From contig CM075675.1 in NCBI GenBank assembly GCA_037962975.1, forward strand, positions 42,268,501-42,332,500: a DNA stretch of 64,000 nucleotides, given 5' to 3'. The stretch comes from Clitoria ternatea (Eukaryota; Streptophyta; Magnoliopsida; Fabales; Fabaceae). The notes beneath the pieces were generated by a model that saw nothing but the letters and a program-made list of their open reading frames with translations, did no database searches and was not told the DNA's origin. This document shows, one piece after another, positions 33,394 through 44,632 of the stretch. Each line of letters opens with the position of its first letter. Positions within the stretch are counted from its first letter, which is position 1. The translations under genes were made by a program, and so were the position numbers.

Positions 33394-33790
33394 CCAGGAC
33401 GGATGATCCCAATCACCTATAAAGTGATTCGACGATGTAACTCTTGACGATGTGTACTTTTCCAGAACGGATAACCTCAGTCACCCATTATGTGATATGA
33501 CGATGTAACTCCTGGCGCCATACACACCCAAAAGGCGGATGATCTCAATCACCTAATATGTGACCTGATGATGTAGTTCCTGGTATCGTACACATCCCCA
33601 AGACGGATGATCTCAATCATTTATGAAGTGATTTAATGATAAAACACCTGGCATGATCAATACTCATAATCATCTTTATGATGGAAAATTCAGAAAGTCA
33701 GTCCGCACTTTCGCTTTCTAGTGGTATTCTCCCAGGACGGATACTCTTTATCACCGATTCTGTGATACAACGACGTAACTCCTGGCGTAG
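33394..33790 (+). repeat. Hairpin tandem repeat, about five units (Tat-2, second array)
   Basis: Units of ~65-75 bp (the last is further away) share GGACGGATGATCTCAATCAC, a hairpin, then GATGTAACTCCTGGC. Stems: 33411-33429 AATCAC/GTGATT, 33480-33496 GTCAC/GTGAT, 33549-33563 TCAC/GTGA, 33615-33633 AATCAT/GTGATT, 33749-33767 TATCAC/GTGATA. All loops are 7 nt. Confidence 0.8.
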
Positions 33791-34180
33791 AAAAAACTCC
33801 CATCATCATCCTTATGGTAAAGGACTCAAACACCACTTCCTTGCAGTTCCCTAAACTTGGAACAATATTATCATCTCCTGTAAGAATATTACGGATTAAA
33901 AGCAGTCATCCATCCTGTTACACTACTCTACTGAACAGCGGATCGACCCATCTTTCCCCAAGAGAATTAAGAAAATTAAGGATCACGCCCCAAAGACAGG
34001 CACCTTCTTCTTAATACACACTTGGGGACATGTATATATTTATCCGTTCTAAATTTTATTTGTTGTTTAATCTTCCGAGGCTATTATTTCAATCCGGCCT
34101 TAAGATTAATTATACAGAACGGATTAGAAACGATTTAAATATACATGAAACGACGAAGACAAATTTCTTCAATCAAAACT
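33791..34180. other. Tat-2 spacer, no gene seen
   Basis: Sequence between the second hairpin array and the 3' end of antisense gene copy 2. Near 34180-34195 the minus strand has AATGAA, a weak poly(A)-signal variant. Confidence 0.4.
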
Positions 34181-34265
34181 CATTCATTGAAATGAAATTA
34201 CATACAATAGTCTAAAATCCGGAGTTGATCCCGGTACACAACTATACATGTAGATGAAAACAAAA

Positions 34266-36540
34266 CTACTGAGGAGGAATCTGTTCTTCAATCTTTTGTG
34301 CCTCTTCAGCACTGGGCTCTTGTGCTCCTTCCTTTAGAACCTCCGCAGGAGTCTCACCTCCAGGAGCCTCAGCCCTTTCTTCAGAAGAGGGAACCTCGGA
34401 CGCAGGAAAGACGTAGTCAGGTCCCATGGATTGACCCTCAGGAAGAGGAGCCAAACCATATAAGGACGTCGGTGGATCTTCGTGACGACCATCCACCACT
34501 GCGACTAACTTTCCCTCATGGAATTCATAGTACGGATCCATCCCATAAAGGTTAAGTTTCGCAGTTGGATTGCGGTAGAAGACTTGGCGTATGGCTAGGC
34601 CGAAGGACTCTTCAACAGCCCGGCTGCATATGTCAACAGCTTCTTCTCTCTCAGCTTTCGCTGTAGCCAATTCTCCCCGCAACTTAGACAGCTCCTCACA
34701 AGATATCTCGGGCTCCACTTTCCTAGCCTTCAGTCCCTCTATCTCAAGAAGGAGCTTCTTCTCCCTTTGAGACCACTCCTCAGCATCAGCCTTATTTTTA
34801 TCCTGGCTGTTGCGGAGTTCTTCTTCCTTCTCTGCCACTTTGCCTTCCAAGTTTTTAAGATCACCTTTGAGCTTGAGATTCTCTTTAGTTATGAGATCCC
34901 CAAACTCCTTAGACTTGTTAAGACGATCTTCCATTAACTTTATGGCGGCTTTGTCCTTGTCTGAGGAAAGGTTGAGCTCTTCTAATTTGTCACTTAGCTC
35001 CTCAACCTTGTCGACGTTCTTAGCCAACTCACTGACGGAAGATAGCAATCCAGCAAGTTCGGCTAGCTGCCACTTTCCGGCCTCACACGCTTCTTCAATT
35101 TCTTTAACACTAAGCGTAGGCCGGAGTTTATACATCGGTGGTGGAAGAGTGGCAGGAGTAGAACCTTCGTAGGAGAGGAAGGGGGTGAGAAACGAGGTCG
35201 TTGGGAAGGAGGTCGGCCCTGATCCAGAAACCCCAGCAGCAGTGCCTTTATTGAGACCGGAGGAAGCACCAATCCCTTCCGAGGTTTCAACGGCTTTATC
35301 CTCCGAAGTCCTTTGCTTCTTGGACTGACGCTTCGAAGGATCATTCTGGATCTTTCTTCTCCTCTCAGTAACTGGAGGCTGACCCGAGGCTGCGCCAACA
35401 TCAGACGTACCGCCCTCAACCAGTGGGATGTCCCCTTCAGCATCCGAGGTCAAGATGATTACCTCAGGACGATCCTTAGTTGAGGGCCTGGGCTTCACCT
35501 CATTTTCATGAGTAACAGATTTACCAGCCGCCTTGAATTTCTTCAATTTGTCCATTTCTGGAGTTTGCTGTTCTATTTCACCTACATGAACAAACACAAG
35601 ATGTCAGCAACTACAAATATTCTATACATATTTGATAAAGGAGAAAAGATAGAATAAAACGAGAAGTACGCAAATATTCCTCCCGGACTCCGCTTGAGCT
35701 ACTTAGCAGACGCCTACACGAAAAGACGTGACGACCTGTAGTGTGCGATTCAAGTGCGAACAACACTCTCGACGTCTCACGTGACAGATCGGATTGATCA
35801 GTGTAGTACGCGTGTGAGCTCAAGAGGAAATGTTTGTGTGTCCAACTCAGGGGAAATTTGTCAACGCCCTCTTCATCCTTCCAAAATTTTGGATTGCCCT
35901 TCTTAATGGAGATGCGGGTGAAGTAAATCTTGAAGGACTTCCCGTCAACCTTGGCAGAATCTGTATAAGACTCAAAGTTCACAAAGGAACAGAGAGTCCG
36001 GAGAGTCACCAGACCAACTCCGCCCTGCTTGTTTGCTCTTCGAACTACCTGAGTGTAGTAGAACAGCATCGCTACAGTTGGCGTGAAATTAAAATGTTCA
36101 CCAAGGACCTCCAGAGCCCGGATGAGGCCCCAACCATTGGGATGAAGTTGAGAGGGTGCACAGTTCAGGAACTTCAGGACGCCTATCTGGAGTTCGGTTA
36201 GAGGAAAACGAACTCCCAGATTATGGAAAATAAAGTCATACATGTATACAGAGCGGTCATTAGGGACGACGTGGCATATCCTCTCTGTCGGAAGTGGTGC
36301 ATAAACCCTATACCACTTCTTTGTCTCTTCATCCGTACTCAAAGTAAACCTCGGCTGGATCCGGGATCCCTCCTCATCCGCATGTCGGGAGGCCAATTCC
36401 TTAAACTCACTAGACACCTAGCAGAAAGGCCATTTAGCCTGAACCTCCTCCCAATTTAGCCTCGAAGCAACTACGCTGTAGAGACCTTCTGCTGTTTTCG
36501 AAATGGCGCTATCTCCAGAAGATCCTTCTCCAGTTGCCAT
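34266..36540 (-). pseudogene. Antisense two-exon gene of Tat-2, copy 2 (one nonsense codon)
   Basis: Exon 1 36540-35670 (ATG, MATGEGSSG), intron 35669-35582 (88 bp, GTACTT...CATGTAG, phase 1), exon 2 35581-34266; joined 2187 nt, divisible by three. TAG at 36420-36418 replaces the Trp of PFSW in copy 1. The rest is open: RICHVVPNDRSVYMYD, FPLTELQIGVLKFLNCAPSQ, WTHKHFLLSSHAYYTD, then EIEQQTPEMDKLK after the junction, a Lys/Arg cluster, a long coiled coil and the conserved C-terminus (AIRQVFYRNP, DPYYEF, PLPEGQSMGP). It is clearly related to copy 1 but well diverged, so the duplication is much older than this insertion. The single nonsense codon may mean loss or a recent lesion. Confidence 0.7.
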
Positions 36541-36568
36541 TGGAAATATCTAGACCGAACTCCTTAAT

Positions 36569-37178
36569 CTACGATAAGAAATAAAATGTCGTCAGAAAGT
36601 TGCAATCATTACTCACTGCATTTTGAAAGCAATTACAATCAGAGGGCGACTCTGAGAAGGGAAAGGTCACTTCCCGCAGTGAGTAAGATCCCCTTTCTGA
36701 GCGACGCAGTTCAGTCTTAGGAAGAATCACAAGAATTCTTCCCCACGACTATTAGGGTTGAGGGAAACTGATTCCCCCCCCTTTTAGATGAAGCCTACTT
36801 TCTATAACTACGAGTAGCAAGTCAAAGCGAAACTAAAGCGACAAGGAAAAGATAGTTACCTCAGATGACAGTGATGAATTTGAGGAACGAAGAAACCCTC
36901 GCAATGTAGGTGATAAACTTCCTTGCAAAATTTCTGCAGAGTTTCGTTGAGAAAGCAAAAACAAGTGGAACCCAAAATCCACTAAGTATTCCTTTTATAG
37001 GAAACAAAGAGGACCGGTTACCTCCTCTTGAAGTTGTGTCGTTCTCGATAAAACGTACCTCTTCACAAGCGAAACGACACAACCGTTCCAAGTTCTTGGG
37101 CGCCAAAACGATAGCAACTCAGCAAAGGGCTATCCACTGGGCCCAAAAGTTTTGAAAACTTCAGGCCCATTAAGCCCA
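36569..37178 (-). promoter_or_regulatory. Promoter and possible 5'UTR intron of antisense gene copy 2
   Basis: TATA box CCTATAAAAGG on the minus strand at 37001-36991. Downstream, CTGAG/GTAACT at 36860/36859 is a good donor and TATCGTAG at 36576-36569 a plausible acceptor, giving a ~291 bp 5'UTR intron that ends just before the ATG at 36540. Upstream are TGGGCC at 37138-37143, GGCCCA at 37164-37169 and AGCCCA at 37173-37178 (site II type). Confidence 0.45.
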
Positions 37179-37519
37179 AAACGACGGTTAATGAGATTTT
37201 CATCTCAGACACAATAATTGCCTGCCCACGTGATTAAAAGCATTAATGTCTAATCATGCAACGCAATTTACGCTTTACAGCCGTTACACGAACTTCAAGA
37301 GCTTTCAATTCCAATAAACTCTTGAAATTCTCACACAACGAATCTTTGTCTGAATCCGTTGTGACAGTACCGAAAGGTCTTTTCTATTAAAATCAGAGCG
37401 GTTCTTTACGAATGACAACAGATGCTAAGGAACTGTTACACACGTAAGCTTACCGATATTAAGACCTCTCGCAGGTTGAGTAGCTTATGTGAACAACTAT
37501 TCAGTCCCTCACACAAGCT

Positions 37520-37529
37520 AGGGGACATA
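37520..37529 (+). other. Polypurine tract of Tat-2
   Basis: AGGGGACATA directly before the 3' LTR. Confidence 0.75.
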
Positions 37530-38261
37530 TGATCCGGTCTCAATACCGGTATCCGATCTGCTATACATAATTCAACGTCTTTGATAAGACATCTACGTGT
37601 AACCGGTGTCATCGGTATACATCCGGACTGTAATTCCGTATCAGGCGTTCTCCCTAAACCGGTTGTTCAGGATAACACCATGACATCGGATAATACACAC
37701 GTCACTGTGCAAAAGACAAGGATTGTTGCTACAGGGATCGATCAATAATTCCCTGCACTACGAGCCAAATTCTGCTCACGGGAATGGTCAACTTGTTCCC
37801 TAATCCTAGCCTACATTCTCTATGCTCAATATAAAATAGCCACTTGACCCAATCATGCAGGTAAGTGCGCAATATAATAATGCTAATGGGAGTTGATGGT
37901 TCCCCACCAACGAGTCCTCGTTAATCGAGCCAATCAGGTATATGAACTAACTTCATGATTGAAGTGGGGGGGGTTTTCTTCAGCTCTTTTACGACTGATT
38001 CCTCTCTGAATACATTCCTTACTTGGAATATAATCACTGACTTGAGCGTCGGAGAATCTTTGCAGGTGACACCACCATTCGCCCACTTCAACGCGTTAGG
38101 TCGGTGTAAAGGATCTCCAGGACGCCCAATCCGCTTTCTTCACCCAAGGACAACGGATACATACATCGGATACACATACATCTGGTCTACTAGACGGTAT
38201 TGACATACTATTCGTGACTGGCTTGAGATCGGATCTATTGACCCCGGTCCAGGACAGATCA
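37530..38261 (+). repeat. 3' LTR of Tat-2
   Basis: 732 bp. It differs from the 5' LTR by one substitution (CATCGGATAA against CATCAGATAA) and one extra T in the GGGGTTTTC run near 37970. Confidence 0.95.
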
Positions 38262-38266
38262 ACAAC

Positions 38267-39374
38267 ATATTTTCCAAAGAGAACCTCATGCCATAACCAT
38301 AAATCACTTTAATCATTACACACATCCATTGCAACCTTATGCAATCATAATTATCATAAAAATATACAAACAGAATCCAAATTCATCAATCATATCAAAA
38401 ATAACATCCAGGGGGATATATCACAATTAATCAACATTGCAAATTATAATCAATTCCAGTAATCATCAATCACTTTCTAATCATTTTTCTAAATTAAACC
38501 TGCACCAAAATAATTATCAAAATTTACCGTTCAATAAACTGACCACCGAACTTATATAATTTAACTAGTTATAACTAGTCGGAAACCCAAAACATCACAA
38601 ATATTAATAATTTGACAAAATGACACTAGTTCAGAGGGTTACGACTAGTTTAGCCGATAGGTCCCGACACTCGTTCCCATGAAGTCTCAATGCTGCCTAC
38701 TACTTCCAATTAGTTCCAAATACAACGTAGAATCATAATATTTCATCAATTGAAGTCAAGGACCAACGATTGGACCAAACTGAACAACGAGTCATTCTAA
38801 CACTTACTAGTAATGGTAAAATCCAAAACCCCCAATTCCACTAAGTTGTTCTTATGCCCAAGTAGGTTCCAAACAATATAAAAATACATGAAATTATAAG
38901 AATTAAGAGTAGGGTCGAAAGGGATAAGAAAATCAAGAGTGGTCATGAAGTTCTTCTACTTTGATAATATAAGGAATTAAAAACTCCTTACCCTTTAATG
39001 GCTACCCATAGGGAAGAAAAGGATGGAGCTTGCTCTTGCTTGAGAAAAAAATAAAGAAGATGAAGATGAAGGCGATGGGTTTGCCACAGGTGTGAAGGAG
39101 AAGCTATGGCACGGTTTCTTTCCTTTTCTTGACATGCAAACGTGAGAGTGAGAGAAAGCAATGAAGAGTGAATTGAAAATTAGTAAAAGGAAGGGTAATT
39201 TCGTCCTTTCTTGCATTCAGTTAATTTCTGAAACCAATCGGGTAACTTCAAGTTACCCGAAACTTACCCTGATAAATTCCATAAATTAACATAACCATTA
39301 ATAATTTATTAGACATTCCTAATTTAATTATTTGATTAATAAAGTTAACCAATAATTAAAATCAGGATGTTACA
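38267..39374 (-). repeat. Older LTR-like repeat DNA (right part)
   Basis: Continues 20679-22287 across Tat-2. The minus strand starts TGTAACATCCTGATTTTAAT at 39374, which looks like the 5' end of another LTR. No coding region is supported; the short minus-strand frame at 38995-39216 is Ser/Phe-rich low complexity. Confidence 0.45.
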
Positions 39375-40189
39375 CTTCGAGTGACGATGCTTTGAACAAT
39401 GCAACATAGCCTTCGGTGGCTGAAGGCTTCAAATGACAATGAATGGTTTTGAACGGTGATGGACGATACAATACGAAATTTGAAATGCTGGGAGGAGGAT
39501 CTATTTTCTCAGTCATTCTAGTCATAAGAGTGATTAGGTCACCGATTCACTTACAAACCGGTTAAGTCAAACCGATTTTCACTGAGTTAAGGGAATATCT
39601 AACACGATAGCTAAGTTGACTCAATTAGGTACCCAGTTCTGAGTTAGTCAGATCAGGTCCTTGCAATCACTACAATGATAAAACAAATATCAACATAATC
39701 TATTGAATCTAGCTTAGATTTGTTTACATTAAACAAACTCATATATGCATTACATCCAAGTTAGTGATAAAGGCAACATAAAAATCCTTTTTCGAACAAG
39801 GGAAAAACTCTAAGAAGAAGAAAAAAATTGAATTAATTATTGCCCACCTTTTTATTCATTCTAATGGAATACATATAGAAACAAAATTCAGGCAATACCA
39901 AACAGGGATTATATGACATATGGAAAAATAAAAATACCAAAAGGAATTAAATTGGTAAACTTAGACATAACTATCCTTCTCTTTGATTTAAGCCAACAAT
40001 TGATACTCCTTCAGCCATTGAGGCCTTTTCTTAATGAATTGGGGTCCTTGTTCTTGGGCCCAACAACTACTCCAAACTCATCTCCTTGGAGTCTAGATTT
40101 TAGGACTTCAAATAATTTGATTTTTTTTGTTACTCCCTTGGTCGGGATTTTAGGACTTAACGTACGAGAATTTTCAAGATGAGCTGGAT
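39375..40189. other. Intergenic or LTR remnant, no gene seen
   Basis: No convincing frame. A poly-purine/AT patch and TTTATTCATT (39850-39860) recall the 3' untranslated parts of Tat elements, in line with the minus-strand pol remnant that follows. Confidence 0.35.
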
Positions 40190-41290
40190 TGTACTTGTAC
40201 TATTGTCGTTTTGATGGGCCTCGTTAAAACCTCTCAGGAGAAAACTAGTAGGAAAAAACCCCTCGAGTAGGAAAAAGAGTGTCATGTGCATCTTTAAATA
40301 TGTAGTGTCCAATGTGCGTGGCATGCTTCTTCCTTCTAATTCTTCAAGTCGGTATGCTCCTTTACCAATTATGTCTCGATCTTGGTATGGACCTACCAGC
40401 TGGCTACTAGTTTCCCATATTTTCTAACTTTTCTATTATTGTCAGCCACTATTAGAACTAAATCTACTCTTCAAAAAGGTCATGGTTTTAGTAGGGTGTT
40501 CCATTCTTGAGCGAATTTCTATTTAGAGGCTTATATCTTGGTGTAGGCTATATCTCGTTCTTCCATATTAGGGTCTAGGTCTTCCCGTCTCTTTTTCTAA
40601 TTCTCTACTTCATATTTAGAGGTTTTTCTGAGAGAAGGTTCTCCTAGCTCCACGAGAATCATTGCATCTGTGCTTTAGGTATGGCGGAAGGGTGTTTCGT
40701 GGGTCGCTGAGTAAGGGGTTGTGTGGTAATCCCAGCGGGCTCCGGGTACTCACCTCCTTTTCACTTGTCCCAGTCAGTGTTTTAGTTCTTGAAGGATGAC
40801 TATGTTGTTGGCTTCAACTTGTCCATTTGTTTTAGGATGTTTTACTAACGAAAATCTATTTTATCCCCATGCTTTTGAAAAACTTGGTGAAGTATTTATC
40901 TATGAATTGTCATTCATTGTTCGAGATGATAGTGTGAGGGAGCCTATGTCTGCAGATGATGTTTCTCTAGGTAAAGTTTTGTACCTTGGATGAGGGGATG
41001 GTGCCGAGAGGCTTGGCTTCTATCCACTTTATGAAGAGGTCTATAATGACTAGTAGGTATTTTACTTGGCCTTTTCCAGGGGAAAGGGTCCTAAGATGTG
41101 CATTCTTTAAGTGTTGAATGGCCAGGGGAAAAGAATTTCGTGCAGTGGTTCAAGGTGGCTATGTATCTTGTTGGCATTCCTCCGGCAAGGCTGGCACTTT
41201 TTGATGAAATCAGAATAATCTAATCGTGAGGTGGGCCAAAAGTATCCTAGCCAGAGGACCCTAATAACTAAGGGTCGTACCCTATAATGT
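40190..41290 (-). pseudogene. Tat-type integrase remnant
   Basis: The minus-strand translation gives an integrase finger region (VLWLGYFWPT, DFIKKCQPCRR, HEILFPWPFNT), then HILGPFPLEKAK with the first catalytic Asp lost or altered, and near the end GPYQDRDIIGKGAYRLEELE, the C-terminal part seen in Tat polyproteins. Many stops and shifts. The 3' untranslated segment with TTTTTCCTACTCGAGGG follows at 40200-40270. It is the same pol copy as 42257-42545, split by other repeat DNA. Confidence 0.65.
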
Positions 41291-41710
41291 TCCACCTAAT
41301 TTTTAGAGTTTAAATAATGTATTACACCCAATTTAAATCGAATTCACTTTAAATAATGTGGTAGATATAAAAAATTTAGACATAGTGTGAAAAAATTTAA
41401 GGAAAAATTTTCAGCACGCTAGTTCCCTGCGTACTACTCAATAATCTATGTCTAATTCAAGCTACACAACTCTAATCAAGGTGAATCTAATTGATACACC
41501 TTTATAAATCAATTATCTAAAAATGTTATGAAGGGGCCATGGGCTAACTATGCCCCTAAGGTTTCCCAATTCATGGAAATATGGAACCTATTCATATAAA
41601 ATTTCAGCCTAAAGACCTTATAGTATTTTAGGCATAACTTGATCTATGGACCTCCGATTAAGGCGATTCTAGCGAGAAAATGTTTGTGACTCAATTATCT
41701 ACAACAATAT
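41285..41710. repeat. Dispersed repeat R3, copy 2
   Basis: Aligns in the same orientation with 3620-4050 and here interrupts the Tat pol remnant. Confidence 0.6.
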
Positions 41711-42250
41711 GGCCGAACACTCTTGAATTCCCCACTTACATGTACAATAATGCGGTTTTTAAACTGCCATAAACCATTTGGGCCTGTACTTAAAGGTATC
41801 TGCTTGCCCTTAGCTTGGGTAGCCAACAATCTCAACAACTAATCATCTGACTCTTGGGCTAAGGCCAAGGTCCTCAAGAAATCATTAGAATCTTCAATAT
41901 ACCCACAACCATCTGATTCAGGGCTCTCATTGTAACCCCTAAGTTTATATCTTTGAAGCTCTCCAATAGCTCATATTTTTTCAACATTAAGGAAGTGACA
42001 TGTATGGATTTTCTGCTCAAAGCGCCAACAATATTTGCTTTACCAGGATGATATCACAACTCAAAGTCATAGCCTTTCAAATACTCCATCCACCTTCTCT
42101 GTCTCATATTTAATTCTTTTTAGTCAATTAAGTATTTCAAGCTCTTGTGGTCACTAAACACCATGAAACAAGAACCATACAGATAGTGTCACCAAATCTT
42201 CAAGGCAAAAACCACCATAACAAGCTCCAGGTCATGGGTTTAGGGTTTAG
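41711..42250 (-). pseudogene. Ty3/gypsy RNase H remnant (different lineage)
   Basis: The minus-strand translation across frames shows KIWWHYLYG, VFSDHKSLKYL, KELNMRQRRWMEYLKGYDFE and YHPGKANIVGALSRKS, the RNase H end and linker of chromovirus-like gypsy pol, not of Tat. Stops are frequent. With R3 it forms a ~960 bp insert in the Tat integrase remnant. Confidence 0.6.
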
Positions 42251-42256
42251 GCATAT

Positions 42257-42545
42257 TCTACTTCATTACATATTCTGCTTGCTCTTTGTCAAGGAATTTA
42301 AGGAGTGGTAGTGTGAACCCCTCTTATAAAGCTGTCCTTCTGTCAGAGTGTAGTTGATCAAGTGTGGTAGAATTCCCTTTGTTAAGAAGTTCACTATTTC
42401 ATCCATGTTTTCTCCTTGGGTGTTGTGGTGATCTAGTTTATTTGTTGTTCCTCATTTTTGATTGTGGGCTCATTGAGGGTTACTTGTAAAAATGTCTTCA
42501 AATTCCTAGCCTTCTTGGTATTGTTGAGCTTGGAAAGTAGGTCTA
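42257..42545 (-). pseudogene. Tat-type pol remnant (second RNase H to integrase linker)
   Basis: The minus-strand translation gives LSKLNNTKKARNLKTFLQVT, then MDEIVNFLTKGILP and YTLTEGQLYKRG, matching the stretch before the integrase finger in Tat-1 and Tat-2 (LSRLAST..., DGNLYRR). It continues at 41290. Confidence 0.55.
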
Positions 42546-42725
42546 TTCTTTCATTTTCTTTTGTTTTAAAAACTAACGGATAAGAAAAACTAAAAACATT
42601 AGTTTAAAGTTGAAAAGGTAATTGAAAGTTTAAATATGAAATATTGATAAGTTAACTAATTAAATTAAAATATGTTTGGTAAAACTAGCTGTTTAATGTA
42701 GAATGACATAATATATATATCTATA

Positions 42726-44006
42726 TGTTGGTGTATGCACTATGAGCTTTTATGCTTTTTCATTTGTATCATTTTTCTACTTATCAATAGAATAAATATT
42801 TCAGTTTAAAATTGTTTTAAAACATATTTATCCTTGGAGTAATAGGTCATTAAAAATTATTCCTAAAATGTCCCTAGTTAAGTATTTACATGGGGACATG
42901 TAAATACACTGAGACTAGTGTGTGAGTGTACTGATGACCTGATCTCACAGATCATAGATATAGATGATATCGAGTCTTCACACGGGTACACATTAAGAGT
43001 AATGATGTACTGGACAGACCCACCATGAGAACGTTGCATGGATCGTTACATGATTGTCATAAACGATTCTCAATGTGATAATGGTATATGTAGTCCTTCG
43101 ACCTGAAGTCACTACGATTCCTACATGAGGAGTTTATTGTTTTAATACAATTAAACGTCTTCTGTAACAAGAGGACTATAAAGGTTGTGATTAGACAATG
43201 AACAAATTATGCAGAGGGATGTGAGTGATGTAGATGGGATTTGTCTCTCCTATGTGACAGGAGTGATATCCATAGGCCACTTGATGGAGTAAGACTAAGA
43301 AAACGCATGGCCATGCTAGAAAGAATAAATATTAGATATTTATTCGGATCCAGTCTACTCTGGTATCAAGTAAAATAAATTGGGCCGTACAAGGATGACG
43401 CGACCATGCCTTGGGCCCAATTAGGATATCGTGACAAAAGGAATAAACGTATTAAATAATTATCACTTATAGGTTATGTTGATAATATTCGGACATAATG
43501 ATGCATTGCTAGATGCCGCTCTTATTTTATATTAATAATAAAATAGTTTATTATTAATATGACCGGGTATTTTACCTATAGGGTCACACACATAGAGTAA
43601 GCCCATCAGAAAATGTTGTCTTATTTTAGTTGGACTAAAATAAAGCTATTGGGCCTAACTCATTTGGAATGAGTAAGGAGCCCACTTTTAGAGAGAACAA
43701 ATTAGGTCAAACCTAAGCCTATAAATAGAGCATAAGATGCTCATAGTCCGTTCACTCAAGTGAGACACAAATTCGCAAAAGTTGCAAGAGCTACACGCCG
43801 TCAAACTAGCAGTTGGCAAGTGTTGTGATTCTGGTGGGAGTGCTCATGTGGACTCCTAAAGGACGAGGCTACGACTGCTTCGGAGTTCTTCAAGAGGTAA
43901 CCTAAAATAATTTTGAAATTATTTTGTGCTTTGAAACATGGAACCTTGCAAATCCTATGGAATCCCTTTTATTTTTCCGCTGCTCATGCTTAGGGATTTC
44001 CTAACA
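42726..44006. mobile_element. Solo LTR, copia-like, TSD CTATA
   Basis: 1281 bp from TGTTGGTGTATGC to TTTCCTAACA with the exact 5 bp duplication CTATA at 42721-42725 and 44007-44011. There is no coding region. A TATA-like CCTATAAATAGAGC lies at about 43719-43732 and a CACTCAAGTGAGAC leader follows. Assignment to Ty1/copia rests on style only; the solo-LTR call rests on the duplication and TG/CA ends. Confidence 0.8.
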
Positions 44007-44011
44007 CTATA

Positions 44012-44624
44012 TATTTTAAATATAGATTTGAGTGATTTTTTAAAATATATATCAATGAGAATAAAAGTGTAAGAAACAAAATAAGTTCAAAGGTTAGAAG
44101 CTCAAAAACTATTTTAGGTAATTTTTTAATAGCTATAAACTACTAAAATAAATATGATTTTATAACCACAAGTTTAATTAACAACTAATCAATCTGTATA
44201 CTAAAGAAAAGCTATTTCAGATTTTAAATTTATGTCTTTATCTTAACCATGATTTTTTTGGTAGAATTTACTTTTTCTTAGACATCTTGACAATGATTTA
44301 AGATTAAAAATTATTTTTAACTTATTTTAATATTTCATGTAATATGATAAATTTATAATATAAATTCTAATTTAAAAATATCTTAATATCTGAGCTCTTA
44401 ATTAAATTAATAATATATTGTAAAATTCACTTTATAGTCTGTAACCATGAATTATCGAAGGCGCATTGGTAAAATGTTAGTTGACGCTTAGCTTTTGAGC
44501 AGCTTTTAACATTTGATGAGTCGATGACAGTATTGATTAATTATTAAACTGATATGATTCAATCACATGTGTTAATGGTGAGCGAAAATTATACAAAGAT
44601 ATGATTCATCCTTCACAGTTGACA
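44012..44624. other. AT-rich intergenic DNA, no gene seen
   Basis: No open frame or recognisable repeat. Confidence 0.5.
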
Positions 44625-44632
44625 GAGTTAAG

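Larger units (their letters stand above)
22288..38261 (+). mobile_element. Complete, very young Tat-lineage retrotransposon Tat-2
   Basis: LTRs at 22288-23018 (731 bp) and 37530-38261 (732 bp) have TG...CA ends and the exact duplication ACAAC (22283-22287 and 38262-38266). By eye they differ by one substitution and one base in a G/T run. Inside are PBS, an uninterrupted 1823-residue gag-pol, a hairpin array, an antisense gene (copy 1), an internal polypurine tract, a second hairpin array, a second antisense gene (copy 2), and the polypurine tract. With intact coding and near-identical LTRs it is a candidate for an element that moved recently and may still be competent. Confidence 0.97.

Noticed and set aside
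30078..36459. Plus-strand frames over the Tat-2 antisense genes
   Set aside because: Shadows; Ser/Leu-rich complements of coiled-coil coding DNA.
38995..39216. Minus-strand Ser/Phe-rich 73-residue frame as a small secreted protein
   Set aside because: It sits in LTR-like DNA, is low complexity, and has no support beyond an open frame.
39913..40182. 89-residue plus-strand frame
   Set aside because: No recognisable domain; it lies in the untranslated 3' part of a minus-strand Tat remnant.
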